Assembly (NCBI GenBank): GCA_963933055.1
Contig: CAWVSY010000015.1
Coordinates: forward strand, 1-64,000
Reading direction: 5' to 3'
Length of the DNA: 64,000 nt
Origin: Oleispira sp963933055
GTDB lineage: Bacteria; Pseudomonadota; Gammaproteobacteria; Pseudomonadales; Oceanobacteraceae
The position numbers and the translations under genes were made by a program. The notes under the pieces are model-generated. The model ran no database searches. It saw nothing but the letters and a program-made list of their open reading frames with translations, and had not been told where the DNA came from. Positions 36,673 to 46,144 of the stretch are shown here, piece after piece; the stretch's first letter is position 1; each line of letters opens with the position of its first letter.

Positions 36673-38238
36673 TCACTCCATGCTAATGGGGGTCGATTCA
36701 GTTGTGGAGAAATTTATTGAGTGATGGCGAGTGCCTTGCCAATGTATATCTGCTTCGTCACCAAACGCATTCACATCAAAACCAAGCACTTTGAGAAATG
36801 TATTTACAAAGCCTCGACCGGCTTCGATATTGGTTTGTAATGATTCGTTTTTGTAAACTTCACTCACTCCAGCTACGGTATGAATGCCTTCCTCTAAAGA
36901 ATAAGGCATTATCAGTTCCATCACCCATAATTTAAACTCTGCCCCAACTTGCAGTAAATCAGGAATGAAACTTAAAAAACTGGTGATGCGAATATAGGCT
37001 TGCGATGACAACCAAAAATCCATTGATGGCGTCACCTTTAGATGGGTTGCATTCGCATGCTGGCGACCATTGATAATCACCGGTGGCTGAGTGCGATCAA
37101 CGATTGAGCTAAGGGTTGTATCGGTGCCTAATGTTGTACCAACGGTGCCATAAATACGAAAAGGAATAAGCTCGTATAAAGATACCTGCATAATGCCAAC
37201 ATCTACGCCACTCAAACTGTGCAGTGCCGTATCAAACATGCGTGTACTCGCTTGAACGGTGATGCTGGGCTTAAAGTTAAGCGAAGCTTTGGCAATAGTG
37301 CCATCATCTTCACAGTGAGTCGCCGCTGAAAAATCGAATAATACGGTTTGTGATAATGACGGAATAAACCAAGCACTATTAGTCTCCTGTGCGATGCTAT
37401 CGGAGACAGCGCCAACAATGCCATCGCCTGCTGCATTCACAATACTGCCTCCGATGTTGATAGGATCAGGAATGGGTAAGCCGAATGCTCCGTCAATGGC
37501 ATCTAACCCACAAATAATTGGGGTAAAAGACATATCCGTTTTTAATTTGGGTACTTGATGGTCACCAATAATGATTCCGCCTTGGCTGGACGTGGCCATC
37601 GCTGCAGCTTGTTGAGACTGCGCTTGATCAAGAATTTGGTGTTGGTCGGCCACTCCACCAAATTGACCAAAACACAGTGGCCCAACTCCCGTAAAGGTTT
37701 CAGCACAAGGCTGATAGCATAAGCCTGCTTCATTTTGCATATCGGCTTCACAGCGCATGCCAACCCTTGGCTGAACCCAAGACTGTTTGGTTATGGTTTG
37801 AGGTAACCAGCCCCACTGAGTACAAAATGCCCCACCATTTAAATAGCCTTCGGGGCATTGTTGCCAGCAAACCCCAGCGACCGAGTCAAATCCAGCGGGG
37901 CAGTCTTGTGCACACATACCAGCGCTTGCACTATAGCCTGTGCTGCAACTGCTGGGTAAATGACCGATCCCTCGGCTATAACTCCATTCTTCAAAAGGCG
38001 CTGTGACATCGGTAATGGTTGTGCTTATTGTGTTTTCGATGGTATCAAGAATATTGGCAGTTAAGGATAAGAATTTATTACCTTCTGACTCACCGCTGAT
38101 GGCTTGAACAGTGATGGGATTGATGGCACCTGAAGCGACATCTCCAGGCAATGAAGCACGGCCTGTATTGGCCCAAGTGGCATGACTCGCCATGATTATC
38201 AAAAAGATAAATCCTACTTTAATACGGTTGAACATCAT
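36673..38238 (-). CDS. Cysteine-rich secreted protein, unknown
   Basis: 521 residues from ATG 38236-38238, with AAGGA seven bases upstream. A signal peptide ends near ATWA. Residues about 90-200 hold a cysteine-rich array of the pattern C-P-x-G-[YF]-x(4-5)-G-x-C, repeated about four times (CSTGYSASAGMC, CPAGFDSVAGVC, CPEGYLNGGAFC, then CAETFTGVGPLC). The C-terminal 270 residues are beta-rich with hydrophobic patches. I know no named family. The 114-bp gap to the HEAT gene downstream suggests one operon, likely acting together in the envelope. Confidence 0.7.
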   Translation of the reverse strand: MMFNRIKVGFIFLIIMASHATWANTGRASLPGDVASGAINPITVQAISGESEGNKFLSLTANILDTIENTISTTITDVTAPFEEWSYSRGIGHLPSSCSTGYSASAGMCAQDCPAGFDSVAGVCWQQCPEGYLNGGAFCTQWGWLPQTITKQSWVQPRVGMRCEADMQNEAGLCYQPCAETFTGVGPLCFGQFGGVADQHQILDQAQSQQAAAMATSSQGGIIIGDHQVPKLKTDMSFTPIICGLDAIDGAFGLPIPDPINIGGSIVNAAGDGIVGAVSDSIAQETNSAWFIPSLSQTVLFDFSAATHCEDDGTIAKASLNFKPSITVQASTRMFDTALHSLSGVDVGIMQVSLYELIPFRIYGTVGTTLGTDTTLSSIVDRTQPPVIINGRQHANATHLKVTPSMDFWLSSQAYIRITSFLSFIPDLLQVGAEFKLWVMELIMPYSLEEGIHTVAGVSEVYKNESLQTNIEAGRGFVNTFLKVLGFDVNAFGDEADIHWQGTRHHSINFSTTESTPISME

Positions 38239-38685
38239 GTAATTATCCTTTGCGTATTTCATTGAAACATCGCTGTTTTATTGGACGACTCTTCAAAAGC
38301 GTTGCTCTTTGGCAACTACTTTTGCTGACGGTAGGTCGCTCTTATTAATGTGAATGTTCAATATGACCGTCCGTACAGAATGGCGGGATTAATTGGAACA
38401 AACGTATCACTAAGATAGTTACACTTTATTACAAAATGGCATAAATGCTACGACACTCTGAGCCAAGCTTTGCTTTATGCATGATTTAGAGGGCTTATAT
38501 CGGTGCAGTACTTTTTTAGTATCGAGGCTAGCTCATGTAAAAAGGGCAATTAATGGCGATTGAACATGAAATTGATTCATATCAAATATTAAAAGCTTGA
38601 AAAATAATAATTCATCTCCATTTCTAATGCAGAACAAAGAATTTATTTCTATTCTTCTTGTAATCGTTATTTAGGAGTCACCTTG
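38239..38685. other. 447-bp intergenic region before clpB
   Basis: It separates the divergent secreted-protein gene and clpB. The right end carries the heat-shock promoter described separately. The remainder (38263-38590) shows no convincing gene, RNA or repeat by eye. Confidence 0.6.
38596..38623 (+). promoter_or_regulatory. Sigma-32 (RpoH) heat-shock promoter of clpB
   Basis: CTTGAA (38596-38601), 14-bp spacer, CTCCATTT (38616-38623), against the consensus CTTGAAA-N11-16-CCCATNT. The start site would be about 55 bp upstream of the clpB ATG. Confidence 0.8.
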
Positions 38686-41292
38686 ATGAGAATGGATCGA
38701 TTAACTACCAGTCTACAAAATGCCTTAAGTGAAGCGCAAAGCATTGCTTTGGGTAATGACCACAATCAAATTGATAGCGTGCATTTATTGCTTGCGCTAT
38801 TACAGCAAACGAACAGTTCAGTGCGTACTTTGTTGCGTAAAGCGGGTATTCAAGTGCCAGGCTTTGAACAAGAACTGAATACCATATTATCCGACCAACC
38901 TAAGGTCGCGAGTCCAGATGGCAATATACAAATAGCGCCAGAGCTAGGGCGTTTATTGAACCTTATTGATAAAGAAGCGCAAAAACGCGGAGATCAGTTT
39001 GTTTCCAGTGAATTGTTTATCGTTGTTGCATTAGAAGAACGCGGTGCGGTTGGTAAATTATTAAAGCAGCAAGGTCTTGATAAAAAGACGTTAGATAAAG
39101 CCATTGATGAGATCCGTGGAGGAGAGCAAGTGAACGACGCTAATGCAGAAGATAATCGCCAGTCATTAGATAAATACTGTATTGATTTAACCGAGCGGGC
39201 TGAGCAAAACAAGCTTGATCCGGTGATTGGACGTGACGATGAAATTCGCCGTACCATTCAGGTATTACAGCGTCGCACAAAAAATAATCCGGTATTAATC
39301 GGCGCACCTGGTGTGGGTAAAACTGCGGTTGTTGAGGGGTTAGCGCAGCGTATTATTAATGGCGAAGTGCCAGAAGGTTTGAAGAATAAACGCATTCTTT
39401 CTTTGGACATGGGCGCGTTGATTGCGGGGGCAAAATTTCGCGGTGAATTTGAAGAGCGTTTGAAGTCTGTATTAAAAGATGTAGCCAAAGATGAAGGTCA
39501 AATCATTCTTTTCATCGATGAACTTCATACCATGGTAGGTGCAGGTAAAGGTGATGGTGCCATGGACGCAGGGAATATGTTAAAGCCTGCGTTAGCCCGT
39601 GGTGAACTTCATTGTGTTGGCGCGACGACGTTAGATGAATATCGTGAATTTATTGAAAAAGATGCTGCGTTAGAGCGTCGTTTCCAAAAAATCATAGTGG
39701 ATGAGCCTAACGAGGAAGATACCGTTGCGATATTGCGTGGTTTAAAAGAACGCTACGAAGTGCATCACGGCGTGCAAATTACAGACAGTGCAATTATCGC
39801 GGCCGCTAAGCTGTCGACACGTTATATTCCAGATCGCCAGTTGCCGGATAAAGCGATTGATTTAATCGATGAAGCGGCGTCTGTTATTCGTATGGAAATT
39901 GATTCTAAACCGCAAGAGATGGATAAGCTTGAGCGGCGTTTGATTCAATTAAAAATGGAGCGTGAAGCGCTGCGCAAAGAAACAGATGATGCTTCGCAAA
40001 AGCGCTTGAGTGATCTAAACGAAGAAATTAATAAGGCGGGTCGTGCTTATTTAGAGTTGGAAGAGGTCTGGAAGCATGAAAAAGCTTTATTAGAAGGGGC
40101 TTCTGAAATTAAAGAAGCGCTAGAGACAGAGAAAGCCAATTTAGAAGCGGCTCGTCGTGCAGGTGATTTACAAAGAATGTCTGAATTGCAGTATGGCATT
40201 ATCCCAGAGTTAGAGAAAAAGCTAAGCTCGGCGGATGAAGCGGAAGCGCAAGGTGGCCATGAATTTAAATTGCTGCGTAATAAAGTAACCGAAGAAGAAA
40301 TTGCAGAAGTTGTTTCGAGGTGGACAGGGGTTCCTGTTACTAAGATGCTGGAAGGCGAGCGTGAAAAATTATTGCGCATGGAAGAAGAGTTACACCATCA
40401 AGTCGTCGGTCAAGAGCAGGCGATTGCTGCAGTCTCTAATGCCGTACGTCGTTCTCGTGCAGGGTTAAGTGATCCGAATCGCCCTAATGGTTCGTTCCTA
40501 TTTTTAGGCCCAACGGGGGTCGGTAAAACAGAGCTGTGTAAAGCGTTAGCTAACTTTTTATTCGACAGTGACGATGCCATGATCCGCATTGATATGTCGG
40601 AGTACATGGAGAAACATTCGGTTGCACGTTTAATAGGTGCGCCTCCAGGCTATGTGGGTTATGAAGAAGGTGGTCATTTAACCGAGGCTGTACGTCGCAA
40701 ACCGTATTCCGTTATTTTGTTAGATGAAGTCGAGAAAGCGCACCCTGATGTTTTCAATATTTTGTTACAAGTATTGGATGATGGGCAGCTAACCGATGGC
40801 CAAGGCCGCCGTGTTGATTTTAAAAATACAGTATTGGTAATGACTTCAAACCTTGGTTCGGATGTTATTCAAACCATGGCATTAGGCGCCGATAGCAGTG
40901 ATCTCGATAAGAACTACGATGCGATGCGTGAGGCGGTAATGGAAATTGTAGGGTCGCATTTCCGACCTGAATTTATTAACCGTATTGATGAATCAGTGGT
41001 TTTTCATCCATTACTTAAAGATCAAATTGCGGGTATTGCCGATATTCAATTAGAGCAGCTGTCGAAACGTTTAGCGGAGCGGGAGCTATCTTTGGTCTTA
41101 ACGGCTGAAGCGAAGACTAAGTTAGTTGAGCTAGGTTACGACCCCGTATTTGGTGCTCGTCCTCTGAAACGCGCCATTCAGCAGTGGATTGAAAACCCTC
41201 TTGCGCAAGCCATTTTGGCTGGAGAGTTTATTTCTGGGGATAAAATTGTTGCTGGCGTAAAAGACGATCAATTCTCATTTTATACTGAATAG
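38686..41292 (+). CDS. clpB: ATP-dependent chaperone ClpB
   Basis: 868 residues from ATG 38686 (AGGAG eight bases upstream; a TTG lies directly before). A hexameric disaggregase that works with DnaK. The N-domain is 1-145. AAA1 has Walker A GAPGVGKT (about 206-213) and Walker B ILFIDE. The middle coiled coil is at about 400-525, and AAA2 has Walker A GPTGVGKT (about 608-615) and Walker [11 protein letters not shown]. The MRMDRLTT start matches E. coli ClpB. The RpoH-type promoter upstream fits heat-shock control. Confidence 0.98.
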   Translation: MRMDRLTTSLQNALSEAQSIALGNDHNQIDSVHLLLALLQQTNSSVRTLLRKAGIQVPGFEQELNTILSDQPKVASPDGNIQIAPELGRLLNLIDKEAQKRGDQFVSSELFIVVALEERGAVGKLLKQQGLDKKTLDKAIDEIRGGEQVNDANAEDNRQSLDKYCIDLTERAEQNKLDPVIGRDDEIRRTIQVLQRRTKNNPVLIGAPGVGKTAVVEGLAQRIINGEVPEGLKNKRILSLDMGALIAGAKFRGEFEERLKSVLKDVAKDEGQIILFIDELHTMVGAGKGDGAMDAGNMLKPALARGELHCVGATTLDEYREFIEKDAALERRFQKIIVDEPNEEDTVAILRGLKERYEVHHGVQITDSAIIAAAKLSTRYIPDRQLPDKAIDLIDEAASVIRMEIDSKPQEMDKLERRLIQLKMEREALRKETDDASQKRLSDLNEEINKAGRAYLELEEVWKHEKALLEGASEIKEALETEKANLEAARRAGDLQRMSELQYGIIPELEKKLSSADEAEAQGGHEFKLLRNKVTEEEIAEVVSRWTGVPVTKMLEGEREKLLRMEEELHHQVVGQEQAIAAVSNAVRRSRAGLSDPNRPNGSFLFLGPTGVGKTELCKALANFLFDSDDAMIRIDMSEYMEKHSVARLIGAPPGYVGYEEGGHLTEAVRRKPYSVILLDEVEKAHPDVFNILLQVLDDGQLTDGQGRRVDFKNTVLVMTSNLGSDVIQTMALGADSSDLDKNYDAMREAVMEIVGSHFRPEFINRIDESVVFHPLLKDQIAGIADIQLEQLSKRLAERELSLVLTAEAKTKLVELGYDPVFGARPLKRAIQQWIENPLAQAILAGEFISGDKIVAGVKDDQFSFYTE

Positions 41293-41306
41293 CTTTTTCT
41301 GTAATG

Positions 41307-41333
41307 ACGCCATTCTATTTAATAGAATGGCGT
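41307..41333. terminator. Hairpin between convergent clpB and cyclase genes
   Basis: ACGCCATTCTA (41307-41317), 5-nt loop, TAGAATGGCGT (41323-41333), a perfect 11-bp stem. There is no T-run on either side, so it is a likely shared 3' end rather than a classic terminator. Confidence 0.45.
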
Positions 41334-41337
41334 GCCA

Positions 41338-42954
41338 TTAAAGGGCTTTATTATCAGTGGCCGTAATTACTTTATTGCGGCCTTTTTCTTTTGCTTTGTA
41401 CAGCGCAATATCGGCTCGTTCTAAAATACTGTGGCTGCTATCTTCGTCGCCAAGCAATGCCAAGCCGCCACTATAAGTGAAAGGGATTGGCAAATCAGAT
41501 TCGTTATCTTTAATGTATTTTTTTAACCGTTTGCAGGCGAGTTGCGCGGTATCGGATTCGGTACTTGGAAAAATCACTAAAAACTCTTCTCCGCCGTATC
41601 GACCTATAATATCGCTTTCGCGAAATACCTTTTGCATGCTGCGGGCAAAAAATTTAATTACCCAATCACCAATCGCATGCCCTTCACAATCGTTAATCTT
41701 TTTAAAGTGATCAAGGTCTAACATTGCTACCGTCAGTTGAGTTCCCGCGCGTCGGCTACGTGATATCTCCTCATCTAAACGCCGGATGCTCTCGCGTCGA
41801 TTGAGTAAGCCGGAAAGGTGATCTTTGGTCACAAGATCATTAAGCGCGCGACCACGTTTAATCCGTGACTGAACGGTTAATAGTAAATCATCAGATGATA
41901 CAGGTTTGGTTAAAAACGCATCGGCCCCGGTTGACATTGCACGTAACTGTAAATCCGTACTGGCCTCGGCCGATAGGAAAATGATGGGCACACTTAACAA
42001 GTTATCCATTTGACGAATAATGCCCGCAAGATCTTGGCCGTTACAATACGGCATATAGAGATCTAATAAAATAAGGTCTGGAACGAAGTCAGTGAGTGCG
42101 GGCATTAATTCTTGCTGAGGGTCATTAACCGTCATTACCTGAAAGCCTGCATCTTCTAAAATACTGGCATAATAATCTGATAGTGATTTTTGATCATCGA
42201 TGATTAATACACGAAACTTTTCTACCAATTGACGTTCAGTCAGTGTATCAATTGCTTGCAATAGCAATGTGTAGTCGATCGGTCTGACGATGAAAGATTG
42301 CCCTCCCGCTTGAACCGCTTTTAAGCGTGCATCAATACTGTTGTCCTTAGAGATAAAAATGAGCGATAAAGCCGAGCGTACCTCTTCAATATTTTCTAAT
42401 AATGCGAGTTCTTTATGATCTAAATTATCCAGGTTAGCAATGATGCAGCAGGTATTTGCTTTTAAGCTAGGGACAAGTTCAGCAATGCTGCTAATCACAC
42501 TAATTTCAAAGTTGGTGCTGGTGAGCTTTTGTGCAATATTTTGTGCTAAGCGAGTATCTTCTTCGATCAGTAATATATGCATTAATGCATTATCAAATAC
42601 TTTGGGTTTGAATAACACTTCGCGAATCTGTGTATTCTGCCCTCCATTAGGCTGCATCATCATACTGATCAGTTGCTTGGTGATGCCTGCAATATTGTTA
42701 TTGGCTTCAGCACTGGGTAGTTCATGCGATTTAAAAAACTGAGACATAGCGGTCTGAAGAGATTTTGCCACAGCACCAATAGCAACTTGGCCAAACATAT
42801 CAGCACTACCACTGATGTTTAGAACCTTGGTAAATAGTAGGTCAAAGGTCTCGCGGCTGGGGGCGCTTTTCCAATGCTCCGCTGCCTTTTCCAGCTCTGA
42901 TAATAAGTCAGGAATTTGCTGTAGATATTGCTTCTGTAATTCTTGGTTCTGCAC
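41338..42954 (-). CDS. Response-regulator diguanylate cyclase (HPt-like, REC, REC, GGDEF)
   Basis: 538 residues from a GTG start with GGAG seven bases upstream. Residues 1-110 look like an HPt domain that has lost its histidine and lysine (VLNISGSADMFG where HTLKGSA is expected). The first REC (about 125-235) is decayed: Asn replaces the phospho-acceptor Asp (CIIANLD) and Arg replaces the Lys (FIVRP). The second REC (about 246-365) is intact: IIDDQ, LILLDLYMP, FLTKP. GGDEF (about 370-530) has GGEEF and an RESD inhibitory site, so it should make cyclic di-GMP under control of the second REC. The sensor kinase is not in the window. Confidence 0.9.
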   Translation of the reverse strand: MQNQELQKQYLQQIPDLLSELEKAAEHWKSAPSRETFDLLFTKVLNISGSADMFGQVAIGAVAKSLQTAMSQFFKSHELPSAEANNNIAGITKQLISMMMQPNGGQNTQIREVLFKPKVFDNALMHILLIEEDTRLAQNIAQKLTSTNFEISVISSIAELVPSLKANTCCIIANLDNLDHKELALLENIEEVRSALSLIFISKDNSIDARLKAVQAGGQSFIVRPIDYTLLLQAIDTLTERQLVEKFRVLIIDDQKSLSDYYASILEDAGFQVMTVNDPQQELMPALTDFVPDLILLDLYMPYCNGQDLAGIIRQMDNLLSVPIIFLSAEASTDLQLRAMSTGADAFLTKPVSSDDLLLTVQSRIKRGRALNDLVTKDHLSGLLNRRESIRRLDEEISRSRRAGTQLTVAMLDLDHFKKINDCEGHAIGDWVIKFFARSMQKVFRESDIIGRYGGEEFLVIFPSTESDTAQLACKRLKKYIKDNESDLPIPFTYSGGLALLGDEDSSHSILERADIALYKAKEKGRNKVITATDNKAL

Positions 42955-43050
42955 TCGTACACTCCGTATGAGCCGTTATAAATATTGCAGATGTCGTTCA
43001 TGATCATCCTATTCATTGTGACCATGATGAAAGTTTAGACCAATGCTATT

Positions 43051-43093
43051 GATGTGGCTGATTTTATTAAATTTTTATCGATGTGGCTGATTT
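43051..43093 (+). repeat. Direct repeat of 14 bp
   Basis: GATGTGGCTGATTT occurs at 43051-43064 and 43080-43093, upstream of the Fur box and TPR gene. It may be a simple duplication or a regulator's direct-repeat site. Confidence 0.5.
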
Positions 43094-43132
43094 CCCTCAA
43101 AGTCGGTTGCAAAATCTTCAACTTAATGCTTG

Positions 43133-43151
43133 AATGATAATTATTCTCATT
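43133..43151. promoter_or_regulatory. Fur box
   Basis: AATGATAATTATTCTCATT, a 19-bp palindrome with one mismatched pair. Against the 7-1-7 Fur consensus TGATAATnATTATCA it matches 13 of 14 positions. It lies 18 bp upstream of the TPR gene's ATG, between this gene and the divergent cyclase. Confidence 0.75.
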
Positions 43152-43168
43152 TAAAAGGGGTTATTATT

Positions 43169-43639
43169 ATGCTTAAATTTTTCATGGGTAAAAAAGTAAA
43201 ATCTGAAAAATACTTACAGGGTGTATTAGCTGATTGGGAATTGGCCACGTGTTCGGGCAGTGAATTCTTTAATCAAGGGGACTATAAAAATGCAATATTG
43301 CAATTTGAGAAAGCATTAGATCTTGCCACGACGGGCTTAGCTATTAATAAATATCGATCAACCTTTATGAAATATTATACGCTGGCGAGTATGAATCTTG
43401 CGCATGCTCTTAATACCTATCAGAAGCAGCCACAGTGGGAGCGTGTTTTATCGGATGCGCATTTTAATATGTTATCAATGATGGTTGATGCATCGGAACC
43501 GCTAAACTTTCGTCAAGAGGCAAAAATACAAGCAGAGGTATTATTGAAAAGCTTAATGGGATATTTAGCTCATGTGGGGCGTCAGCAGGTCGGTGATAGT
43601 TTGGAGGAGGAGTTTGCTCGACTAAAAATCAGTCATTAG
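43169..43639 (+). CDS. Small TPR-like protein under a Fur box
   Basis: 156 residues from ATG 43169, with AAAGGGG eight bases upstream; the frame extends upstream through the Fur box, which is not credible coding. No signal peptide. It contains a TPR-like helix pair (GSEFFNQGDYKNAILQFEKALDLA) and further helices, so a cytosolic all-helical protein is expected. No family recognised with confidence. The Fur box suggests expression when iron is low. It stands alone before ruvC. Confidence 0.7.
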   Translation: MLKFFMGKKVKSEKYLQGVLADWELATCSGSEFFNQGDYKNAILQFEKALDLATTGLAINKYRSTFMKYYTLASMNLAHALNTYQKQPQWERVLSDAHFNMLSMMVDASEPLNFRQEAKIQAEVLLKSLMGYLAHVGRQQVGDSLEEEFARLKISH

Positions 43640-43737
43640 TGATTGCTCTATTAATACCTATGTTTATGCGTAAGCGTTATGTGAAAGGCCAATGACGGTT
43701 TAGAATAGGCCAATCTACTTACGTTAAGACATACTAT

Positions 43738-44256
43738 ATGGCGATTATTTTAGGCATAGACCCGGGTTCACGCATTACTGGTTATGGTGTAATCAATGCT
43801 GTTGGTCAAAAAATAGAATACATTGCGAGTGGTTGTATTCGTATTACCGAAAAAGAGTTGCCACTACGTTTGGGGCAGGTGTTCGCAGGTATTAACGAAA
43901 TTATTGAAACGTATTGCCCACAGCAGTTCGCCATCGAACAGGTCTTCATGGGAAAAAATGCAGACTCTGCTTTAAAACTAGGCCAAGCGAGAGGCGTCGC
44001 AATCGTTGCTGCCGTTCAGCATAATCTTCCGGTTTCTGAATACGCTGCCCGTTCTGTGAAGCAAGCGGTCGCTGGCAAAGGCAGTGCTGAAAAAGAACAA
44101 GTCCAACACATGGTTCAGCTATTGTTGAAACTGCCAGGAAAGCCTCAAGAAGATGCCGCCGATGCCTTGGCAATTGCCATTACTCATGCACATACCTCAG
44201 CCAGTTTATTAGCCAATGTGGGGGCTCGAAAATTCAGTCGTGGTCGCATGCGTTAG
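43738..44256 (+). CDS. ruvC: Holliday junction endonuclease RuvC
   Basis: 172 residues. It resolves Holliday junctions held by RuvAB. The catalytic acidic residues are D8 (GIDPGSR), E67 (AIEQVF), D139 and D142 ([11 protein letters not shown]), matching D7/E66/D138/D141 of E. coli RuvC. It is first in ruvC-ruvA-ruvB, followed after 49 bp by ruvA. Confidence 0.97.
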   Translation: MAIILGIDPGSRITGYGVINAVGQKIEYIASGCIRITEKELPLRLGQVFAGINEIIETYCPQQFAIEQVFMGKNADSALKLGQARGVAIVAAVQHNLPVSEYAARSVKQAVAGKGSAEKEQVQHMVQLLLKLPGKPQEDAADALAIAITHAHTSASLLANVGARKFSRGRMR

Positions 44257-44305
44257 CGATAGCTGTTAGTCTAACGTCTTTCATATTAGTACGAGAAATT
44301 AGCGC

Positions 44306-44908
44306 ATGATCGGACGTTTAAGCGGTGTTTTGCTTGAGAAACAAGCCCCAGATTTACTCATTGATGTCAATGGTGTGGGCTATGAGGTTCAAGCACCTTT
44401 ATCGAGCTTTTTAGACATTGGTCAGGTTGGCAGTAATATCACGTTATTGACTCACTTTGTTGTCAGAGAAGATGCTCAATTATTGTACGGTTTTAGCGAC
44501 AAGATGCAGCGTACGATGTTTCGTACCTTGATCAAAGTCAGTGGTGTTGGTCCTAAGTTAGCACTGGGTATTCTTTCGAGTATGGATGCTGATACATTTG
44601 CTCGCTGCATCCAAAATCACGAAGTCACTGCGTTAACAAAACTGCCTGGGGTGGGTAAGAAAACCGCTGAGCGTCTCATTGTTGAAATGCAAGATAGGTT
44701 GAAAGAATGGCAGACTCAGGCACCATTATGGGCGGCGGTTGAACAAACTGAAACGGATAGCCGTAATTACTTATTGGCTGACGCTGAATCTGCGTTAATT
44801 TCATTAGGCTACAAACCACAAGAAGCCGCGAAAATGCTCAGTAAAATGCCGGCAGAAATAAACAGTTCAGAAGAAATGATTCGTCGTGCTTTAAAAGGCA
44901 TGATGTAA
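44306..44908 (+). CDS. ruvA: Holliday junction DNA helicase subunit RuvA
   Basis: 200 residues, usual length. It binds the four-way junction as a tetramer and positions RuvB. The N-terminal OB domain (MIGRLSG...VGYEVQ) is followed by two helix-hairpin-helix motifs (LIKVSGVGPKLALGIL and LTKLPGVGKKTAERLIVEM). The C-terminal domain that contacts RuvB is present (SALISLGYKPQEAAKML). Standard position between ruvC and ruvB. Confidence 0.97.
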   Translation: MIGRLSGVLLEKQAPDLLIDVNGVGYEVQAPLSSFLDIGQVGSNITLLTHFVVREDAQLLYGFSDKMQRTMFRTLIKVSGVGPKLALGILSSMDADTFARCIQNHEVTALTKLPGVGKKTAERLIVEMQDRLKEWQTQAPLWAAVEQTETDSRNYLLADAESALISLGYKPQEAAKMLSKMPAEINSSEEMIRRALKGMM

Positions 44909-44975
44909 CCCTATATTTAAAAACATTATTTAATAATAAATCGACATAGCAAACAAAAGAGTAAACGGAAATTGT

Positions 44976-46007
44976 ATGATCGAAAGTGATCGTTTTGTAA
45001 GCGCCACCCCGATGGGGCATGATTTATCACCAAAGCGCGAAGATAAACAAGACCGAGCGATTCGTCCTGATACACTCGCAGATTACGAAGGTCAGCCAGC
45101 GGTCAGGGAACAGATGGAGATTTTCATCGGTGCCGCTCGTGCTCGTGAAGAAGCTTTAGATCATACCTTGGTCTTTGGCCCTCCTGGTTTGGGGAAAACC
45201 ACGTTAGCGAATATTATCGCTCATGAAATGAACTCCGATATTAAAAGTACATCCGGACCGGTATTAGAAAAAGCGGGTGATTTGGCCGCGATGCTGACCA
45301 ATCTGGAAGAGGGTGATGTATTATTTATTGATGAAATTCATCGCTTAAGTCCGGCGGTAGAAGAGGTGCTTTATCCGGCGATGGAAGATTATCAGCTGGA
45401 TATCATGGTGGGCGAAGGCCCCGCCGCACGTTCCATAAAACTCGACCTACCTGCTTTTACATTGGTAGGGGCGACAACAAGAGCAGGGCTATTAACCTCG
45501 CCATTACGTGATCGATTCGGCATCGTTCAACGCTTAGAGTTTTATAATGTGGCCGATTTATCTCACATCGTTTCTCGCTCTGCTCGTTTAATGGGGCTTG
45601 AGTCTGATTTGGAAGGCGCAGCAGAGATTGCTCTTCGCTCTCGAGGTACGCCACGAATTGCTAACCGCTTATTGCGACGCGTGCGAGATTATGCGCAAGT
45701 GAAAGGCGATGGCAAAATTACCAAAGCCAGTGCCGACGCCGCCTTAAATATGTTGAATGTTGATAGCCAAGGTTTTGACCATATGGATAGACGTTTACTG
45801 TTGGCCTTATTAGAAAAGTTTGATGGTGGTCCTGTTGGTGTTGACAGTTTAGCGGCGGCGATTAGTGAGGAACGAGATACCATTGAAGATGTCTTAGAAC
45901 CGTATTTGATTCAGCAAGGGTTTATGATGCGAACATCCAGAGGGCGCATCGCTACTAAGTCGGCTTATCGCCACTTTGGTTTGCCAGAACCGACAACGGA
46001 TCAGTAA
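44976..46007 (+). CDS. ruvB: Holliday junction DNA helicase RuvB
   Basis: 343 residues. The AAA+ motor of branch migration. Walker A is GPPGLGKTT (about 68-76), Walker B is LFIDEIHR, and sensor/arginine-finger region [18 protein letters not shown] is present. The C-terminal winged helix ends at [17 protein letters not shown]. The first 20 residues ([17 protein letters not shown]) are ordinary. The usual downstream ybgC thioesterase gene is absent; tolQ follows after 137 bp. Confidence 0.98.
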   Translation: MIESDRFVSATPMGHDLSPKREDKQDRAIRPDTLADYEGQPAVREQMEIFIGAARAREEALDHTLVFGPPGLGKTTLANIIAHEMNSDIKSTSGPVLEKAGDLAAMLTNLEEGDVLFIDEIHRLSPAVEEVLYPAMEDYQLDIMVGEGPAARSIKLDLPAFTLVGATTRAGLLTSPLRDRFGIVQRLEFYNVADLSHIVSRSARLMGLESDLEGAAEIALRSRGTPRIANRLLRRVRDYAQVKGDGKITKASADAALNMLNVDSQGFDHMDRRLLLALLEKFDGGPVGVDSLAAAISEERDTIEDVLEPYLIQQGFMMRTSRGRIATKSAYRHFGLPEPTTDQ

Positions 46008-46036
46008 AAAAATCAGTAAGTATCATTATTTAGAAT

Positions 46037-46070
46037 ACCCGCGTATGAATTGAATTTTAAAATCGCGGGT
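46037..46070. other. GC-rich hairpin between ruvB and tolQ
   Basis: ACCCGCG (46037-46043) and CGCGGGT (46064-46070) with a 20-nt AT-rich loop. There is no T-run. It may separate the ruv and tol transcripts. Confidence 0.35.
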
Positions 46071-46144
46071 GTATAAAAATAGAAAATTTAACAACTTTTT
46101 AGAGTTTTGAAACTCACATAGAAATAAAGGTTTAGGGGAATATT

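Noticed and set aside
43130..43168. Longer version of the TPR protein starting at 43130
   Set aside because: That stretch overlaps the Fur box, starts at TTG and has no ribosome site, while ATG 43169 has a strong one.
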